A stretch of 19,570 bases of DNA. Source: JAPLKB01 sp964429485 (GTDB lineage: Bacteria > Desulfobacterota > Syntrophorhabdia > Syntrophorhabdales > Syntrophorhabdaceae). Shown piece after piece: positions 1-8,045 of the stretch. The stretch's first letter is position 1. Every line of letters begins with the position of its first letter. The translations under genes were made by a program, and so were the position numbers. The stretch spans positions 1 through 19,570 of the forward strand of contig CAYSBW010000043.1 in assembly GCA_964429485.1 (NCBI GenBank), in the 5' to 3' direction. Under the pieces are notes generated by a model. That model was given only the letters and a program-made list of their open reading frames with translations. It did not search any database and was not told the DNA's origin.

Positions 1-101
1 AATATTACCTTATGCTGGGGGATAAATTCACGCAGGCTCACCGGAAGGACACGATCTTTTTCGGAATTGGTGTTCGAGGTTGACCAGAATTTAAAAATCA
101 A
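1..101 (-). CDS. Possible 5' end of an IS transposase (partial, runs off the left edge)
   Basis: On the minus strand a frame stays open from a stop just upstream of position 101 to the window edge. If the TTG at 101-99 is the start, 33 codons are visible. The segment LPVSLREFIPQHKVI resembles the N-terminal signature of IS1182/IS5-like DDE transposases (LLPPSLxExIPxxHLVRxI type). This is a resemblance recalled by eye, not a search result. No Shine-Dalgarno sequence precedes the TTG, and I could not identify a terminal inverted repeat in positions 102-263, so it may be a decayed fragment. The plus-strand frame 1 is also open to position 108 but resembles nothing I know. Confidence 0.3.
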   Translation of the reverse strand, partial: MIFKFWSTSNTNSEKDRVLPVSLREFIPQHKVI

Positions 102-263
102 AGATTGATATCATTCTGCTTTCTGAAGAAATACTGCCCGATTTTATGGAAAATTGAAGCAAACTGCGGAAGATGGGTTAGTTGGAGTTAAACTCATGCA
201 ATTTTGCAAATAGCCACGGTTTACCGAACCAGCAGGATATGTATATAAATATTTTCAGACCAC

Positions 264-1364
264 TCAAGAAATCTTAGCCATCTGCAAAGTAAGGTTTTCA
301 TGTAAATCCCTGAACTTTTCTTTTATAGCCAGCAGCTCTCCCTCAGAGGCGAAAAATGCATCCACCACATCGGGGTCAAAATGTTTTCCCCGGCCTTCTT
401 TAATAATTTCATAGGACTCTTCGAGAGCAAAGGCCTCCTTGTAAGGTCGTCTGGACGTAAGGGCATCAAAGACGTCGGCAATAGCAACGATGCGTCCTGC
501 AAGTGGGGTGGCTTTACCCTTTAATCCTTTTGGATAGCCGGTTCCATCCCATTTCTCGTGGTGGGTAAGGGCAATTATCTCCCCTAACCTTATAAATCCG
601 GTATCAGACCCTTCAAGAATCTTTCCCCCAATAATTGTATGTTGTTTCATGATTACCCAATCATCATGGGCAAGCTTTGCCGGTTTCAAGAGGATTCTGT
701 CAGGGATTCCTATCTTTCCTATGTCGTGCATGGGGGCAGCGTAGAGGATAAATTCCACGGTCTCTTTGGTAAGGCCCATTGTTCGGGCAATGATAGCTGA
801 ATAATTACTCATCCGCTGGATGTGAGCGCCGGTATCTTCGTCCTTATACTCGGCAGCCCTGGTAAGTCTGTAAATAGTCTCAAGTGATGCTAATTTAATC
901 TTTTCAAATGCCTTTCTCAGCTCTTTGGTTCTTTTTGCCACTTCTGATTCGAGTTCATTCTGATGGTTCCGCATATGGTCGTTGTAAGCTTTAACTTTGA
1001 GGAGAGACGCAACCCGTGCACGCACTTCTGTTTTATCAACAGGTTTGGTCAGAAAATCGTCAGCCCCAGCTTCAAGGGCTTTTATCCGGTCTTCCACCTC
1101 TTGTAGCGCAGTAACCATGACAATGGGGATAATTTTTGTTTCATAGTTTGATTTTAATCTGCGAGCTACTTCAAAACCATCCATTCTCGGCATCATGATG
1201 TCAAGAAGTATCACATCCACAGGAATCTCCTGTGTTGTCATGAGCGCTTCCTCTCCATCATGGGCAAGTACTATGTCATACCCTGACGGCAGTAGTATTG
1301 CCTCCATAAGGCGCAGGTTACGATCTTCGTCATCAACTATAAGTATTTTTGGTTTTTTGTTCAT
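264..1364 (-). CDS. Response regulator, receiver plus HD-GYP domain (probable c-di-GMP phosphodiesterase)
   Basis: This is a 366-residue cytoplasmic protein. An N-terminal receiver (about 5-123) has the acidic pair D11/D12, phospho-acceptor D55 in LLDIMMP, T85 and K107. A helical, charged linker (about 125-160) follows. The HD-GYP domain (about 160-350) has E172, H181, HD at 213-214, HDIGKIGIPD, HHE at 268-270 and GTGYP at 274-278. The residues of active HD-GYP phosphodiesterases therefore look intact, so it should hydrolyse cyclic-di-GMP under control of receiver phosphorylation. The first 32 nt overlap the end of the upstream receiver gene in another frame. The start is supported by the conserved KPKILIVDDE beginning, although the ribosome site is weak, so translation is probably coupled. 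It is the last gene of the kinase operon. No clear terminator follows. Confidence 0.93.
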   Translation of the reverse strand: MNKKPKILIVDDEDRNLRLMEAILLPSGYDIVLAHDGEEALMTTQEIPVDVILLDIMMPRMDGFEVARRLKSNYETKIIPIVMVTALQEVEDRIKALEAGADDFLTKPVDKTEVRARVASLLKVKAYNDHMRNHQNELESEVAKRTKELRKAFEKIKLASLETIYRLTRAAEYKDEDTGAHIQRMSNYSAIIARTMGLTKETVEFILYAAPMHDIGKIGIPDRILLKPAKLAHDDWVIMKQHTIIGGKILEGSDTGFIRLGEIIALTHHEKWDGTGYPKGLKGKATPLAGRIVAIADVFDALTSRRPYKEAFALEESYEIIKEGRGKHFDPDVVDAFFASEGELLAIKEKFRDLHENLTLQMAKIS

Positions 1365-1737
1365 CTAAATATCCGGCTACTTTCTTTATAAACTCCTGAA
1401 TATTAACAGGCTTGGGAATATAATCATCAAACCCTTCCGCAAGCATTCTGTCCTTGTCACCGGACATCGCATATGCGGTAAGGGCAATAATGGTAGTGCC
1501 TTTTGTGGTTTCATCGTGTTTTATTATTTTTGTTGCCTCGATACCATCCATGACAGGGAGTTGTATGTCCATAAGAATTAGGTCGGGTTTATGCTCTTTC
1601 GCCAACACAACACCTTGTTGACCGTCTGTGGCTTCAATAGTTGTGTATCCCTTGAATTGTAGAACATCACGGAATAGTTTCAGATTTTTAGGATCATCTT
1701 CAACAATGAGTATTAACTTATTTTCTCTCTTTACCAT
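1333..1737 (-). CDS. Stand-alone receiver domain protein (DivK/CheY-like)
   Basis: This 134-residue protein is a single response-regulator receiver with no output domain. It has the acidic pocket E13-D14-D15, phospho-acceptor D57 in LILMDIQLPVMDG, the T87-A88 switch region and K109 in PKPV. The sequence style (LxDVLQFKGY, QLPVMDGIEATK) resembles DivK-type receivers and the receivers of hybrid kinases. It sits 42 nt downstream of the large histidine kinase, which lacks its own receiver. It is therefore likely to be that kinase's direct phosphorylation target, acting as a shuttle or as a competing phosphate sink for the REC-HD-GYP protein encoded next. Only a weak purine-rich stretch (GAGAGAAA) precedes the ATG. 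Its 3' end overlaps the next gene by 32 nt. Confidence 0.93.
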   Translation of the reverse strand: MVKRENKLILIVEDDPKNLKLFRDVLQFKGYTTIEATDGQQGVVLAKEHKPDLILMDIQLPVMDGIEATKIIKHDETTKGTTIIALTAYAMSGDKDRMLAEGFDDYIPKPVNIQEFIKKVAGYLDEQKTKNTYS

Positions 1738-1779
1738 AATTTCTCTCTTTTCAACGTATCAATATTAGAGGATTGTTTT

Positions 1780-4700
1780 CTATAAATTATCAACCCGCTC
1801 GATAGGGATTCTGAACGAAAACTTACTCCCTTTTCCTTTTCCTTTACTTTCTAACCAAATTGTTCCTCCGTGAAGCTCGACCAGATCTTTGCTTAACGGT
1901 AACCCCAAACCGGTACCAGGGGTTTTGTCCTGTTTTGAGTTCTTCACCTGGTAAAAAGGTTCGAAAATACTTTCCTGATGCTCGAGGATAATTCCTATAC
2001 CGTTATCTTCTACGGAGATTTCAAGAAAATCAGCATTGAGCTTAGAGCTATGATCTAACTTCGCCGCGAGGTGAATAGAACCTCCATCAGGGGTAAATTT
2101 TGCAGCATTTGAAAGGAGGTTGAATACCACCTGCTTAAGCTTCCTCTCATCCGCCATGATCTCAAGGGTTTCCACTTCTTGCCTGACATCTTTATTAAGG
2201 GTAATATTATGTTTCATGGACTTTTCTCTGATCATTATAAGGCAATTGTTGATAAGATCAGATACGTTCACCTGTGAAAGCTCAAGCTCCATCTTCCCTG
2301 CTTCCACCTTTGAAAGGTCAAGGATATCATTAATGAGAGAGAGGAGATGTTTGCCGCTTTCCAGAATATCTCCGGCATATTCTTCCTGTTTTTCAGTTAA
2401 GGGACCAAAGTACTTTTCCTTGAGCACTTCGGAAAAACCAATAATTGCATTGAGAGGAGTCCTCAGTTCGTGGGACATACTGGCAAGAAAATCGGACTTT
2501 GCCCTGTTGGCATTCTCCGCAGCTTGTTTTGCCTGTTTAAGCTCTTCTTCATACTGTAAAAGCTTTGTAATATCCTCCTTGACTGCTACAAAATTTGATA
2601 TCTTGCCACATTCGTTACGGACAGGTGAAATTGAGGCTTTCTCCCAATAGATTTCTCCATCTTTTTTCCGGTTACAGAATGTTCCATACCATTCCCGCCC
2701 GGAGAGAATAGTTTTCCACAACTCTTTATAGTAACTCTTTGGCTGGATACCAGAGTTCAGGATGCGAGGATTTTTACCTATTGCTTCTGCTGAAGAATAG
2801 CCGGTAAGATCTGAAAACTTTGGATTTACGTACTGAATATTCCCTTTTATGTCGGTGATAACTACTGTGGAGGGGCTCTGTTCAACTGCCCGGGATAGTT
2901 TTTTAAGTTCTTCCTCAGCTTTTTTGCGTTCAATGACAATACCAAGATGTATACCGATTTCGTCCATTAAGTCCATTAAGGATAGATTGGGTTTTTCTTT
3001 CTTGGGGGAGAAGAATTCGAGCACTGCGGTTACTTCCCCGGCCACAATAACGGGAAACACAAAAGCACCGCGGACATTAATGTCACCAGACAACCCTCTA
3101 CGGATGAAGTCGGGATAAACGGTGACATCCTCAACCCAGAGGGTCTTTTTACCTACAAGTACACGCCCTATCATGCCAACACCAGGTGTAAAAATCATCT
3201 TTGCGGTTATTTCCCGGAACAGACGAAAACGATTCTCGTCCTCAAGGTACCAGATATCAGTCGGGATCAGCGTCTCATTTTTTTTGTCATCTGTTATATA
3301 TACGTGACCGACTGGCCAGCCGATGAAGTCTGCTATACCTTCGACGGCAACTTTGAGTACATCATCAATTGTTGCTGCCTTATTGGCCGCAGCTGCCACA
3401 TTTTTCAGGAGGCGAGTCCTCGTTGCGTTCTCTTTAAGAACTTCTTCGGCGTGTTTGCGCATGGTAATATCATGAGCAACGCCTTGCGTATAAAGAAAGT
3501 GTTTATCAGAACGGGTGATTTCTCCATCAGGAACATCCCAGTGTGCTCTAGCAGAAAGCTCAATATAGGTGTGGGCTAACGAATAATCCTGGGGGTCTTG
3601 TTTCTTATTGAGAAGACGTACTTCAAGGTTTTTTGTTCTCCGGTCCCCTATGCGCCGCTCTAATAAAATGTCACGGACTTGCTGCCTGTCATCGGGGTGC
3701 ACTATCTCCTCAAATGGTGTTCCGATAAGTTCTTCAGGGTTGTATCCAAGCTGCCGGATTGCGGAAGAGATAAAATCAATGGTTTTGTCTTCTTTGATGC
3801 GGTAAATGATATCCGGGGTTAGGTCAACAAGTATACGATAGCGCTCTTCACTCTCTCGAATTGCTTTTTCTGCACGATTTCTCTCGGTAATTTCCTTGAC
3901 GAGCTCCACATTCTTTTCTTCCAGCTCAAGAGTGCGTTCCTTTATTAATTCTTCAAGGTGTTCCCTGTAAAGCCTCAGTTCTTCCTCGGCCAGTTTACGT
4001 TCTGTTATGTTTTCATGTGCCACGACAATCCGCAAGGGTCCGGAACCGCTGAAACGGGTAGCTCTTACCACAAACCATCTTTTTTCAGAAGGGGAATGAC
4101 AGGGATACTCCAGGAAAAACTCCTTTTTCTCACCCGCCATAACAGCCCTGATGCCTTGAGTAAACGCTAAAGCCTGCTGTTTACCTTCTCCCTTGGCAAC
4201 ATCGCACACAGTAAGATAGTTTGCCATCTCACAAACATTCTGATGGATAGGAGGGTTAGATGCGGCAAAATCACGCCATGCTTTATTCACAGCTATGATT
4301 GTACCATTCTCGTCAAGAACGGCAATATGTGCCGTCAATGCATCAATGGTGGATAAGGCAAAGCGTTCTGATTCCTGTAATTTCTCTTCTATTCGTTTGC
4401 GGTCGGTATTGTCATGAGCATAAAGATTTACATATCCTGCCTGCCTTAAAGGCACATTCATAATTGAAAAGATTTTACCTTCAACCACTTCTTCTTCTGT
4501 CCATGTTTTCCCGGAATCAAACTTGTCCTTGATCGAACGGTACCATTGTTCAGGCACCTTTTCTCCAATTCCGACACCCCATTTGGCAAGCAGCCCCAAT
4601 CCTCCTTTGTTGCTGTACAAAATTGTACCATCTTCAGCTATACGTAAAACTGGATTTGGATTTTCTGCTGGAAACTTTGAAAAACTTGCTATTTTTTGTG

Positions 4701-5532
4701 CCGCCTGTTTGCGCTCAGTGATGTCATTTATAAATCCAAGCACAGCTGGTTTGCCATCCCACCGTATCATTACAGAGTCAATTTCGACGTTCTTCGTAGC
4801 TCCTTCACTGGTGACCACCCTAAATTCATATTTTGATGGAAATTTCTCTCCCCTCATACGCCTTATATGATTTTCTGATACCATATCACGGTCTTCGGGA
4901 TGGATGAACTCTGTGAAGGTTTTTGTTACAAGATCATGTTTTGAATGGCCAATGATTCTTACAAAGGCAGGGTTCACAAATCTAATCATGCTGGCCTGAG
5001 CAACAAAGATGCCCTCGTTCGCACTTTTTATCAATGACTCATATCTTTGTCTGCTTTCCTGCAAGGCCTCCTCTGTGTGCCTGCGTTCGGATATGTCGCG
5101 GCATATTGTTAAAGTTTGTATTTTTCCCTCTATTTTTATTGATGTTGCATTGATCTCAACGGGGGTAATGTTACCTTTCAAATCCACGTGATCAATTTCC
5201 AAATTTCTTATGAATCCTTTCTTGAGGACAGCTTTGATTGCCGCTGCGTTTTTTTCTTTTTCCCAATCGGCAGTCCATTCTATGACACTTCTACCGACTA
5301 TTTCGCTCAAATCTTTGTGCCCGGTAAGGCGCACATATTCAGGATTTGCATCAAGCACTAAACCATCCCTATCAACAATTACAAAGCCTGTATTGGCTGT
5401 TTCAATTAGTGTGTGGTATCTATCCTCGGTTTGCCTGCACTCCAATTCCGCTTGCTCCAGCTCTTTTAATCTCTTTTTTAAAAAGGATATCTCTTTGATT
5501 AATTCAGAACGTGTGCTGGATGGGTCTTTCAT
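1780..5532 (-). CDS. Multi-PAS/GAF sensor histidine kinase
   Basis: This is a 1250-residue soluble sensor kinase with no signal peptide or membrane segments visible. After an N-terminal coiled coil come PAS-like domains at about 39-150, 164-275, 284-376 (degenerate), 394-512, 566-690 and 880-990, and a GAF domain at about 705-865. The PAS domains end in typical linkers such as DISERR and DITERK, and a long coiled coil runs from about 512 to 560. The core has HisKA with phospho-acceptor H1021 in SMSHELRTPLN and HATPase_c (about 1125-1243) with the N box (NLLSNAAKF), G1 (DNGIGI) and G2 (GTGLGLPLS), so it should be active. There is no attached receiver. A separate receiver and a REC-HD-GYP gene follow in the same operon. 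The ATG has GGAG five nt upstream. The ligand cannot be read from the sequence. Confidence 0.95.
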   Translation of the reverse strand: MKDPSSTRSELIKEISFLKKRLKELEQAELECRQTEDRYHTLIETANTGFVIVDRDGLVLDANPEYVRLTGHKDLSEIVGRSVIEWTADWEKEKNAAAIKAVLKKGFIRNLEIDHVDLKGNITPVEINATSIKIEGKIQTLTICRDISERRHTEEALQESRQRYESLIKSANEGIFVAQASMIRFVNPAFVRIIGHSKHDLVTKTFTEFIHPEDRDMVSENHIRRMRGEKFPSKYEFRVVTSEGATKNVEIDSVMIRWDGKPAVLGFINDITERKQAAQKIASFSKFPAENPNPVLRIAEDGTILYSNKGGLGLLAKWGVGIGEKVPEQWYRSIKDKFDSGKTWTEEEVVEGKIFSIMNVPLRQAGYVNLYAHDNTDRKRIEEKLQESERFALSTIDALTAHIAVLDENGTIIAVNKAWRDFAASNPPIHQNVCEMANYLTVCDVAKGEGKQQALAFTQGIRAVMAGEKKEFFLEYPCHSPSEKRWFVVRATRFSGSGPLRIVVAHENITERKLAEEELRLYREHLEELIKERTLELEEKNVELVKEITERNRAEKAIRESEERYRILVDLTPDIIYRIKEDKTIDFISSAIRQLGYNPEELIGTPFEEIVHPDDRQQVRDILLERRIGDRRTKNLEVRLLNKKQDPQDYSLAHTYIELSARAHWDVPDGEITRSDKHFLYTQGVAHDITMRKHAEEVLKENATRTRLLKNVAAAANKAATIDDVLKVAVEGIADFIGWPVGHVYITDDKKNETLIPTDIWYLEDENRFRLFREITAKMIFTPGVGMIGRVLVGKKTLWVEDVTVYPDFIRRGLSGDINVRGAFVFPVIVAGEVTAVLEFFSPKKEKPNLSLMDLMDEIGIHLGIVIERKKAEEELKKLSRAVEQSPSTVVITDIKGNIQYVNPKFSDLTGYSSAEAIGKNPRILNSGIQPKSYYKELWKTILSGREWYGTFCNRKKDGEIYWEKASISPVRNECGKISNFVAVKEDITKLLQYEEELKQAKQAAENANRAKSDFLASMSHELRTPLNAIIGFSEVLKEKYFGPLTEKQEEYAGDILESGKHLLSLINDILDLSKVEAGKMELELSQVNVSDLINNCLIMIREKSMKHNITLNKDVRQEVETLEIMADERKLKQVVFNLLSNAAKFTPDGGSIHLAAKLDHSSKLNADFLEISVEDNGIGIILEHQESIFEPFYQVKNSKQDKTPGTGLGLPLSKDLVELHGGTIWLESKGKGKGSKFSFRIPIERVDNL

Positions 5533-5836
5533 CTGGTCTCCATTTGGTGAATAGTGCAGGGATTAAGCAACATATCAAGTATATTAAAGTAGACATGTGT
5601 CTGCGTCAACACATATACATCCGAAACATAGTTGCTTCAACCAATGAAATATAGATTTGGTAACATCATGTACTCTTGATTGTCATTATTGCACAATATT
5701 ATATGGTATGGAAGAAAATATTAGTTCAGCCATTGGGGCAATAAGATGGATTGTTTTTCTCGTATATGGGTAGCATAGGGGAAGTACATGGGATTTTTTT
5801 TGCTTGTGTAATATTCTGTAATTTATTGATATTTAA
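5533..5836. other. Intergenic region between kinase operon and tRNA-Gln
   Basis: About 300 nt separate the tRNA 3' end from the kinase start codon. The kinase-proximal part carries the promoter-like elements described separately. The remainder (about 5620-5836) is AT-rich, and I see no convincing ORF, RNA gene, repeat or intrinsic terminator in it. The eight-T run at 5794-5801 reads T only on the plus strand and has no stem before it. Where the long r-protein transcript ends is therefore not visible; it may terminate here by a Rho-dependent or processing route. Confidence 0.6.
5581..5609 (-). promoter_or_regulatory. Putative sigma-70-type promoter of the kinase operon, with palindromic spacer
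   Basis: On the minus strand TTGACG (5609-5604) is followed after 17 nt by TAATAT (5586-5581), which would give a leader of about 40 nt before the kinase ATG at 5532. The spacer holds a perfect 5-bp inverted repeat, AGACA-N2-TGTCT (5591-5602). The -35 region lies within a second one, TGTGT-N8-ACACA (5596-5613). Either could be an operator. The -35 match is 5 of 6 and the -10 match 4 of 6, so this is a moderate prediction. Confidence 0.4.
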
Positions 5837-5910
5837 TGGCTGGGAGACAGTGATTTGAACACTGATTCACGGAGTCAGAGTCCGTTGTCCTGCCGTTGAA
5901 CGATCTCCCA
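5837..5910 (-). tRNA. tRNA-Gln (anticodon CTG)
   Basis: The 74-nt gene folds as a full cloverleaf on the minus strand. The acceptor stem is TGGGAGA/TCTCCCA with discriminator G and an encoded CCA. The D arm is GTT/GAC, the anticodon stem ACGGA/TCCGT with loop CTCTGAC, and the T stem CAGTG/CACTG with loop TTCAAAT. Anticodon CTG reads the glutamine codon CAG. The weak U1-A72 first pair and G73 are typical identity features of bacterial tRNA-Gln. It begins 21 nt after the rplQ stop codon, with no room for a separate promoter that would leave a precursor leader. It is therefore probably released from the r-protein transcript by RNase P. Confidence 0.96.
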
Positions 5911-5931
5911 GTATATTATACAAGAATTCTA

Positions 5932-6351
5932 TTATTTATTACTTTCCTTATCTTTTGCTGCTTTCTTTTCTTTCTTTTCCTTTTCGTCTTTTTCCTTTTT
6001 CTGTGTCAGCTCAATAAGAGCCATTGGAGCTGCATCACCCCTTCTTCTCCCTATCTTGAGAACTCTTGTATAACCACCATTTATAGATGTATACCTGTCT
6101 CCGATATCAGTAAAAAGTTTCCTGACAATCTCCTTGTCTCTCAAAAATGAAAAGGCAAGTCTCATTGAATGAAGATCCTTTCTTTTTGCAAGTGTGATAA
6201 GCCTATCTGCGACTCTTTTCAATTCCATGGCCTTGGTATCTGTAGTCTTTATACTCTCATGCTGAAATAGTGAATTCGCCATATTCATTAATAATGCCTT
6301 TCTGTGACTTTTCGTTCTACTTAGTTTACTAACAGTTCTCAAATGCCTCAT
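5932..6351 (-). CDS. rplQ: 50S ribosomal protein L17
   Basis: This 139-residue protein begins with the family signature MRHLRTVSKLSRTKSHRKALL and keeps the core to about residue 118 (GYTRVLKIGRRRGDAAPMALIEL). L17 lies near the peptide exit tunnel of the large subunit. The last 20 or so residues are a low-complexity Lys/Glu tail, a common variable extension in this family and probably disordered. GAGGG sits eight nt before the ATG. It closes the alpha operon after rpoA, as in most bacteria, and is followed at once by tRNA-Gln. Confidence 0.97.
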   Translation of the reverse strand: MRHLRTVSKLSRTKSHRKALLMNMANSLFQHESIKTTDTKAMELKRVADRLITLAKRKDLHSMRLAFSFLRDKEIVRKLFTDIGDRYTSINGGYTRVLKIGRRRGDAAPMALIELTQKKEKDEKEKKEKKAAKDKESNK

Positions 6352-6363
6352 GATTATAACCCT

Positions 6364-7383
6364 CTATATATGATCTTTTCTTTTAAGTGCCATCTTATCC
6401 AAATCATCACGGACTGGAAAACTTTCGAGCTTAATTCCAAGTCTTAACCCCATGTATGATAGAATTTCTTTTATTTCATTTAATGATTTCCTGCCAAAAT
6501 TTTTCGTTGTAAGAATTTCCTGCTCTGTTTTCTGAACAAGCTCTCCAATGTATTTTATATCTGCATTCTTCAGGCAATTCGCACTTCTAACAGAAAGCTC
6601 CAGCTCCTCAACACTTCTATAAAGATTCTCATTAAAATCCTGTTGTTCAGCCTGCTTTCCATCTACCTTGGTTGCATCTTCTACATCATCAAAGTTTATG
6701 AAAATACGCATTTGTTCTTTTAAAATCTTTGCAGCAAAGGAAAGGGCATCAAGGGGGTCTACACTCCCATTAGTCCATATTTCCATTGTAAGTTTATCAT
6801 AATCAGTTCTTTCTCCCACTCTCGCAGGGGTAACATTATAACTAACCTTTTTTATTGGAGAAAATATTGCGTCTATTGGTACGGTTCCGATAGGCTCGTT
6901 CTCACTGTAATTTGACTCGGCTCTTACGTACCCTCTTCCAATTTTTGCTTTCATGGTCATGTACAGTCTTGCTTCATCATTCATGGCTGCTATATAATGA
7001 TCGGGATTTACAATCTCAACGCTGCTATCATGTATAATATCACTTGCTCTTACATCTTTTTTACCTGAAATATCAATTCTCAATTCTTTAGGTTTATCAT
7101 CACTTATTTTTAAAATTACCTTCTTCAGGTTTAATATAATTTCTGTAACATCTTCCTTAACCCCTCTGATTGTAGAAAATTCATGATCTACACCATCAAT
7201 CCAGACCGATACAATAGCTCCACCCATAATAGAAGATAGAAGTATTCTTCTCAATGAATTACCTATCGTTACACCATATCCTCTTTCAAAGGGTTCAGAA
7301 TAAAACTTTACATAGTCATCTTCTTTTTTTTCTATTTCAATCTTCGTTGGCTTAATCAATTCCTGCCAATTTTTTTCAAACAT
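6364..7383 (-). CDS. rpoA: DNA-directed RNA polymerase subunit alpha
   Basis: This 339-residue protein nucleates RNA polymerase assembly. The N-terminal domain (about 1-230) contains the dimerisation helix with GYGVTIGNSLRRILLSSI. A linker of acidic and Gln-rich residues leads to the C-terminal domain (about 255-320), with the helix-hairpin-helix NFGRKSLNEIKEIL that contacts UP elements and activators. I chose the ATG at 7383 rather than the in-frame GTG at 7392, because AGGAGG directly abuts the GTG and lies nine nt from the ATG. The place after rpsD and before rplQ is the normal alpha-operon position. S4 feedback in the alpha operon is known in E. coli, but no such leader is visible here. 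Confidence 0.97.
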   Translation of the reverse strand: MFEKNWQELIKPTKIEIEKKEDDYVKFYSEPFERGYGVTIGNSLRRILLSSIMGGAIVSVWIDGVDHEFSTIRGVKEDVTEIILNLKKVILKISDDKPKELRIDISGKKDVRASDIIHDSSVEIVNPDHYIAAMNDEARLYMTMKAKIGRGYVRAESNYSENEPIGTVPIDAIFSPIKKVSYNVTPARVGERTDYDKLTMEIWTNGSVDPLDALSFAAKILKEQMRIFINFDDVEDATKVDGKQAEQQDFNENLYRSVEELELSVRSANCLKNADIKYIGELVQKTEQEILTTKNFGRKSLNEIKEILSYMGLRLGIKLESFPVRDDLDKMALKRKDHI

Positions 7384-7412
7384 ATGCAACACCCTCCTTT
7401 GGGGGTATAAAA

Positions 7413-8033
7413 CTATCTTGAATAGTATTCTACAACAAGCTGTTCTTTTATAGGCATTGTTATATCTTCTCTTGTTGGCAATAATCTAACTATACCTTTA
7501 GCATTTTCCTTATCCAATTCCAGCCATGAAGGAACTCCTCTCCTCACAACTGATTCAAGGGCATTTTTTACACTCAGAAGATCTTTATTTTTAATAGCTA
7601 TTTCATCACCTTCTTTTACAAAATAAGATGGTATATTAACTCTTTTTCCATTAACAGTCACATGATTATGGCATACAATCTGCCTTGCTTCCTTTCTTGA
7701 TGTAGCAAATCCAAGCCGATACACCATGTTATCAAGTCTTCTTTCGAGAAGAACAAGAAAATTAGTACCTGTTATACCGGGCTTTCTCTCTGCAATTGTA
7801 AAGAATCTTTTAAACTGCTTTTCACCAAGACCGTATATTTTTCTAACTTTTTGTTTTTCTCTTAAGCGAATACCATATTCAAGTGTTTTACTTCTTGTAT
7901 CAACATGAGCACCTGGTGGATAATTTCTTTTTTCAATCGCACACTTTTCTGTATAGCATCTTTCTCCCTTGAGAAATAATTTAGTCGCTTCTCTTCTACA
8001 TAACCTGCATGATGGTCCTACGTATCTTGACAA
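7413..8033 (-). CDS. rpsD: 30S ribosomal protein S4 (zinc-binding form)
   Basis: This 206-residue protein is a primary 16S rRNA binder that organises the 5' domain of the small subunit. The N-terminus has C9, C12, C26 and C31, the same cysteine spacing as the zinc-binding S4 of Thermus. An S4 RNA-binding domain follows at about residues 97-160 (LERRLDNMVYRLGFATSRKEARQ is recognisable in short pieces). It ends VVEYYSR, typical of the family. The start is TTG, at a good distance (six nt) from AGGAGG, and SRYVGP is the usual beginning. It lies between rpsK and rpoA. Confidence 0.97.
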   Translation of the reverse strand: MSRYVGPSCRLCRREATKLFLKGERCYTEKCAIEKRNYPPGAHVDTRSKTLEYGIRLREKQKVRKIYGLGEKQFKRFFTIAERKPGITGTNFLVLLERRLDNMVYRLGFATSRKEARQIVCHNHVTVNGKRVNIPSYFVKEGDEIAIKNKDLLSVKNALESVVRRGVPSWLELDKENAKGIVRLLPTREDITMPIKEQLVVEYYSR

Positions 8034-8045
8034 AACCTTCCTCCT

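Noticed and set aside
197..208. Palindrome TGCA-ATTT-TGCA downstream of the HD-GYP gene as a terminator
   Set aside because: The stem is only 4-5 bp, AT-rich, and not followed by a U tract on the minus strand.
2120..5554. Several plus-strand open frames opposite the histidine kinase
   Set aside because: They are antisense to a long, well-conserved coding gene, have no recognisable domains and no ribosome sites worth noting.
5794..5801. Run of eight T as a possible terminator
   Set aside because: It reads as T only on the plus strand, where there is no gene, and no stem precedes it. For minus-strand transcripts it is an A run.
5915..5920. TATAAT box just upstream of tRNA-Gln on the minus strand
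   Set aside because: Transcription from it would start about two nt inside the tRNA, leaving no 5' leader, and there is no matching -35. It is most likely AT-rich linker.
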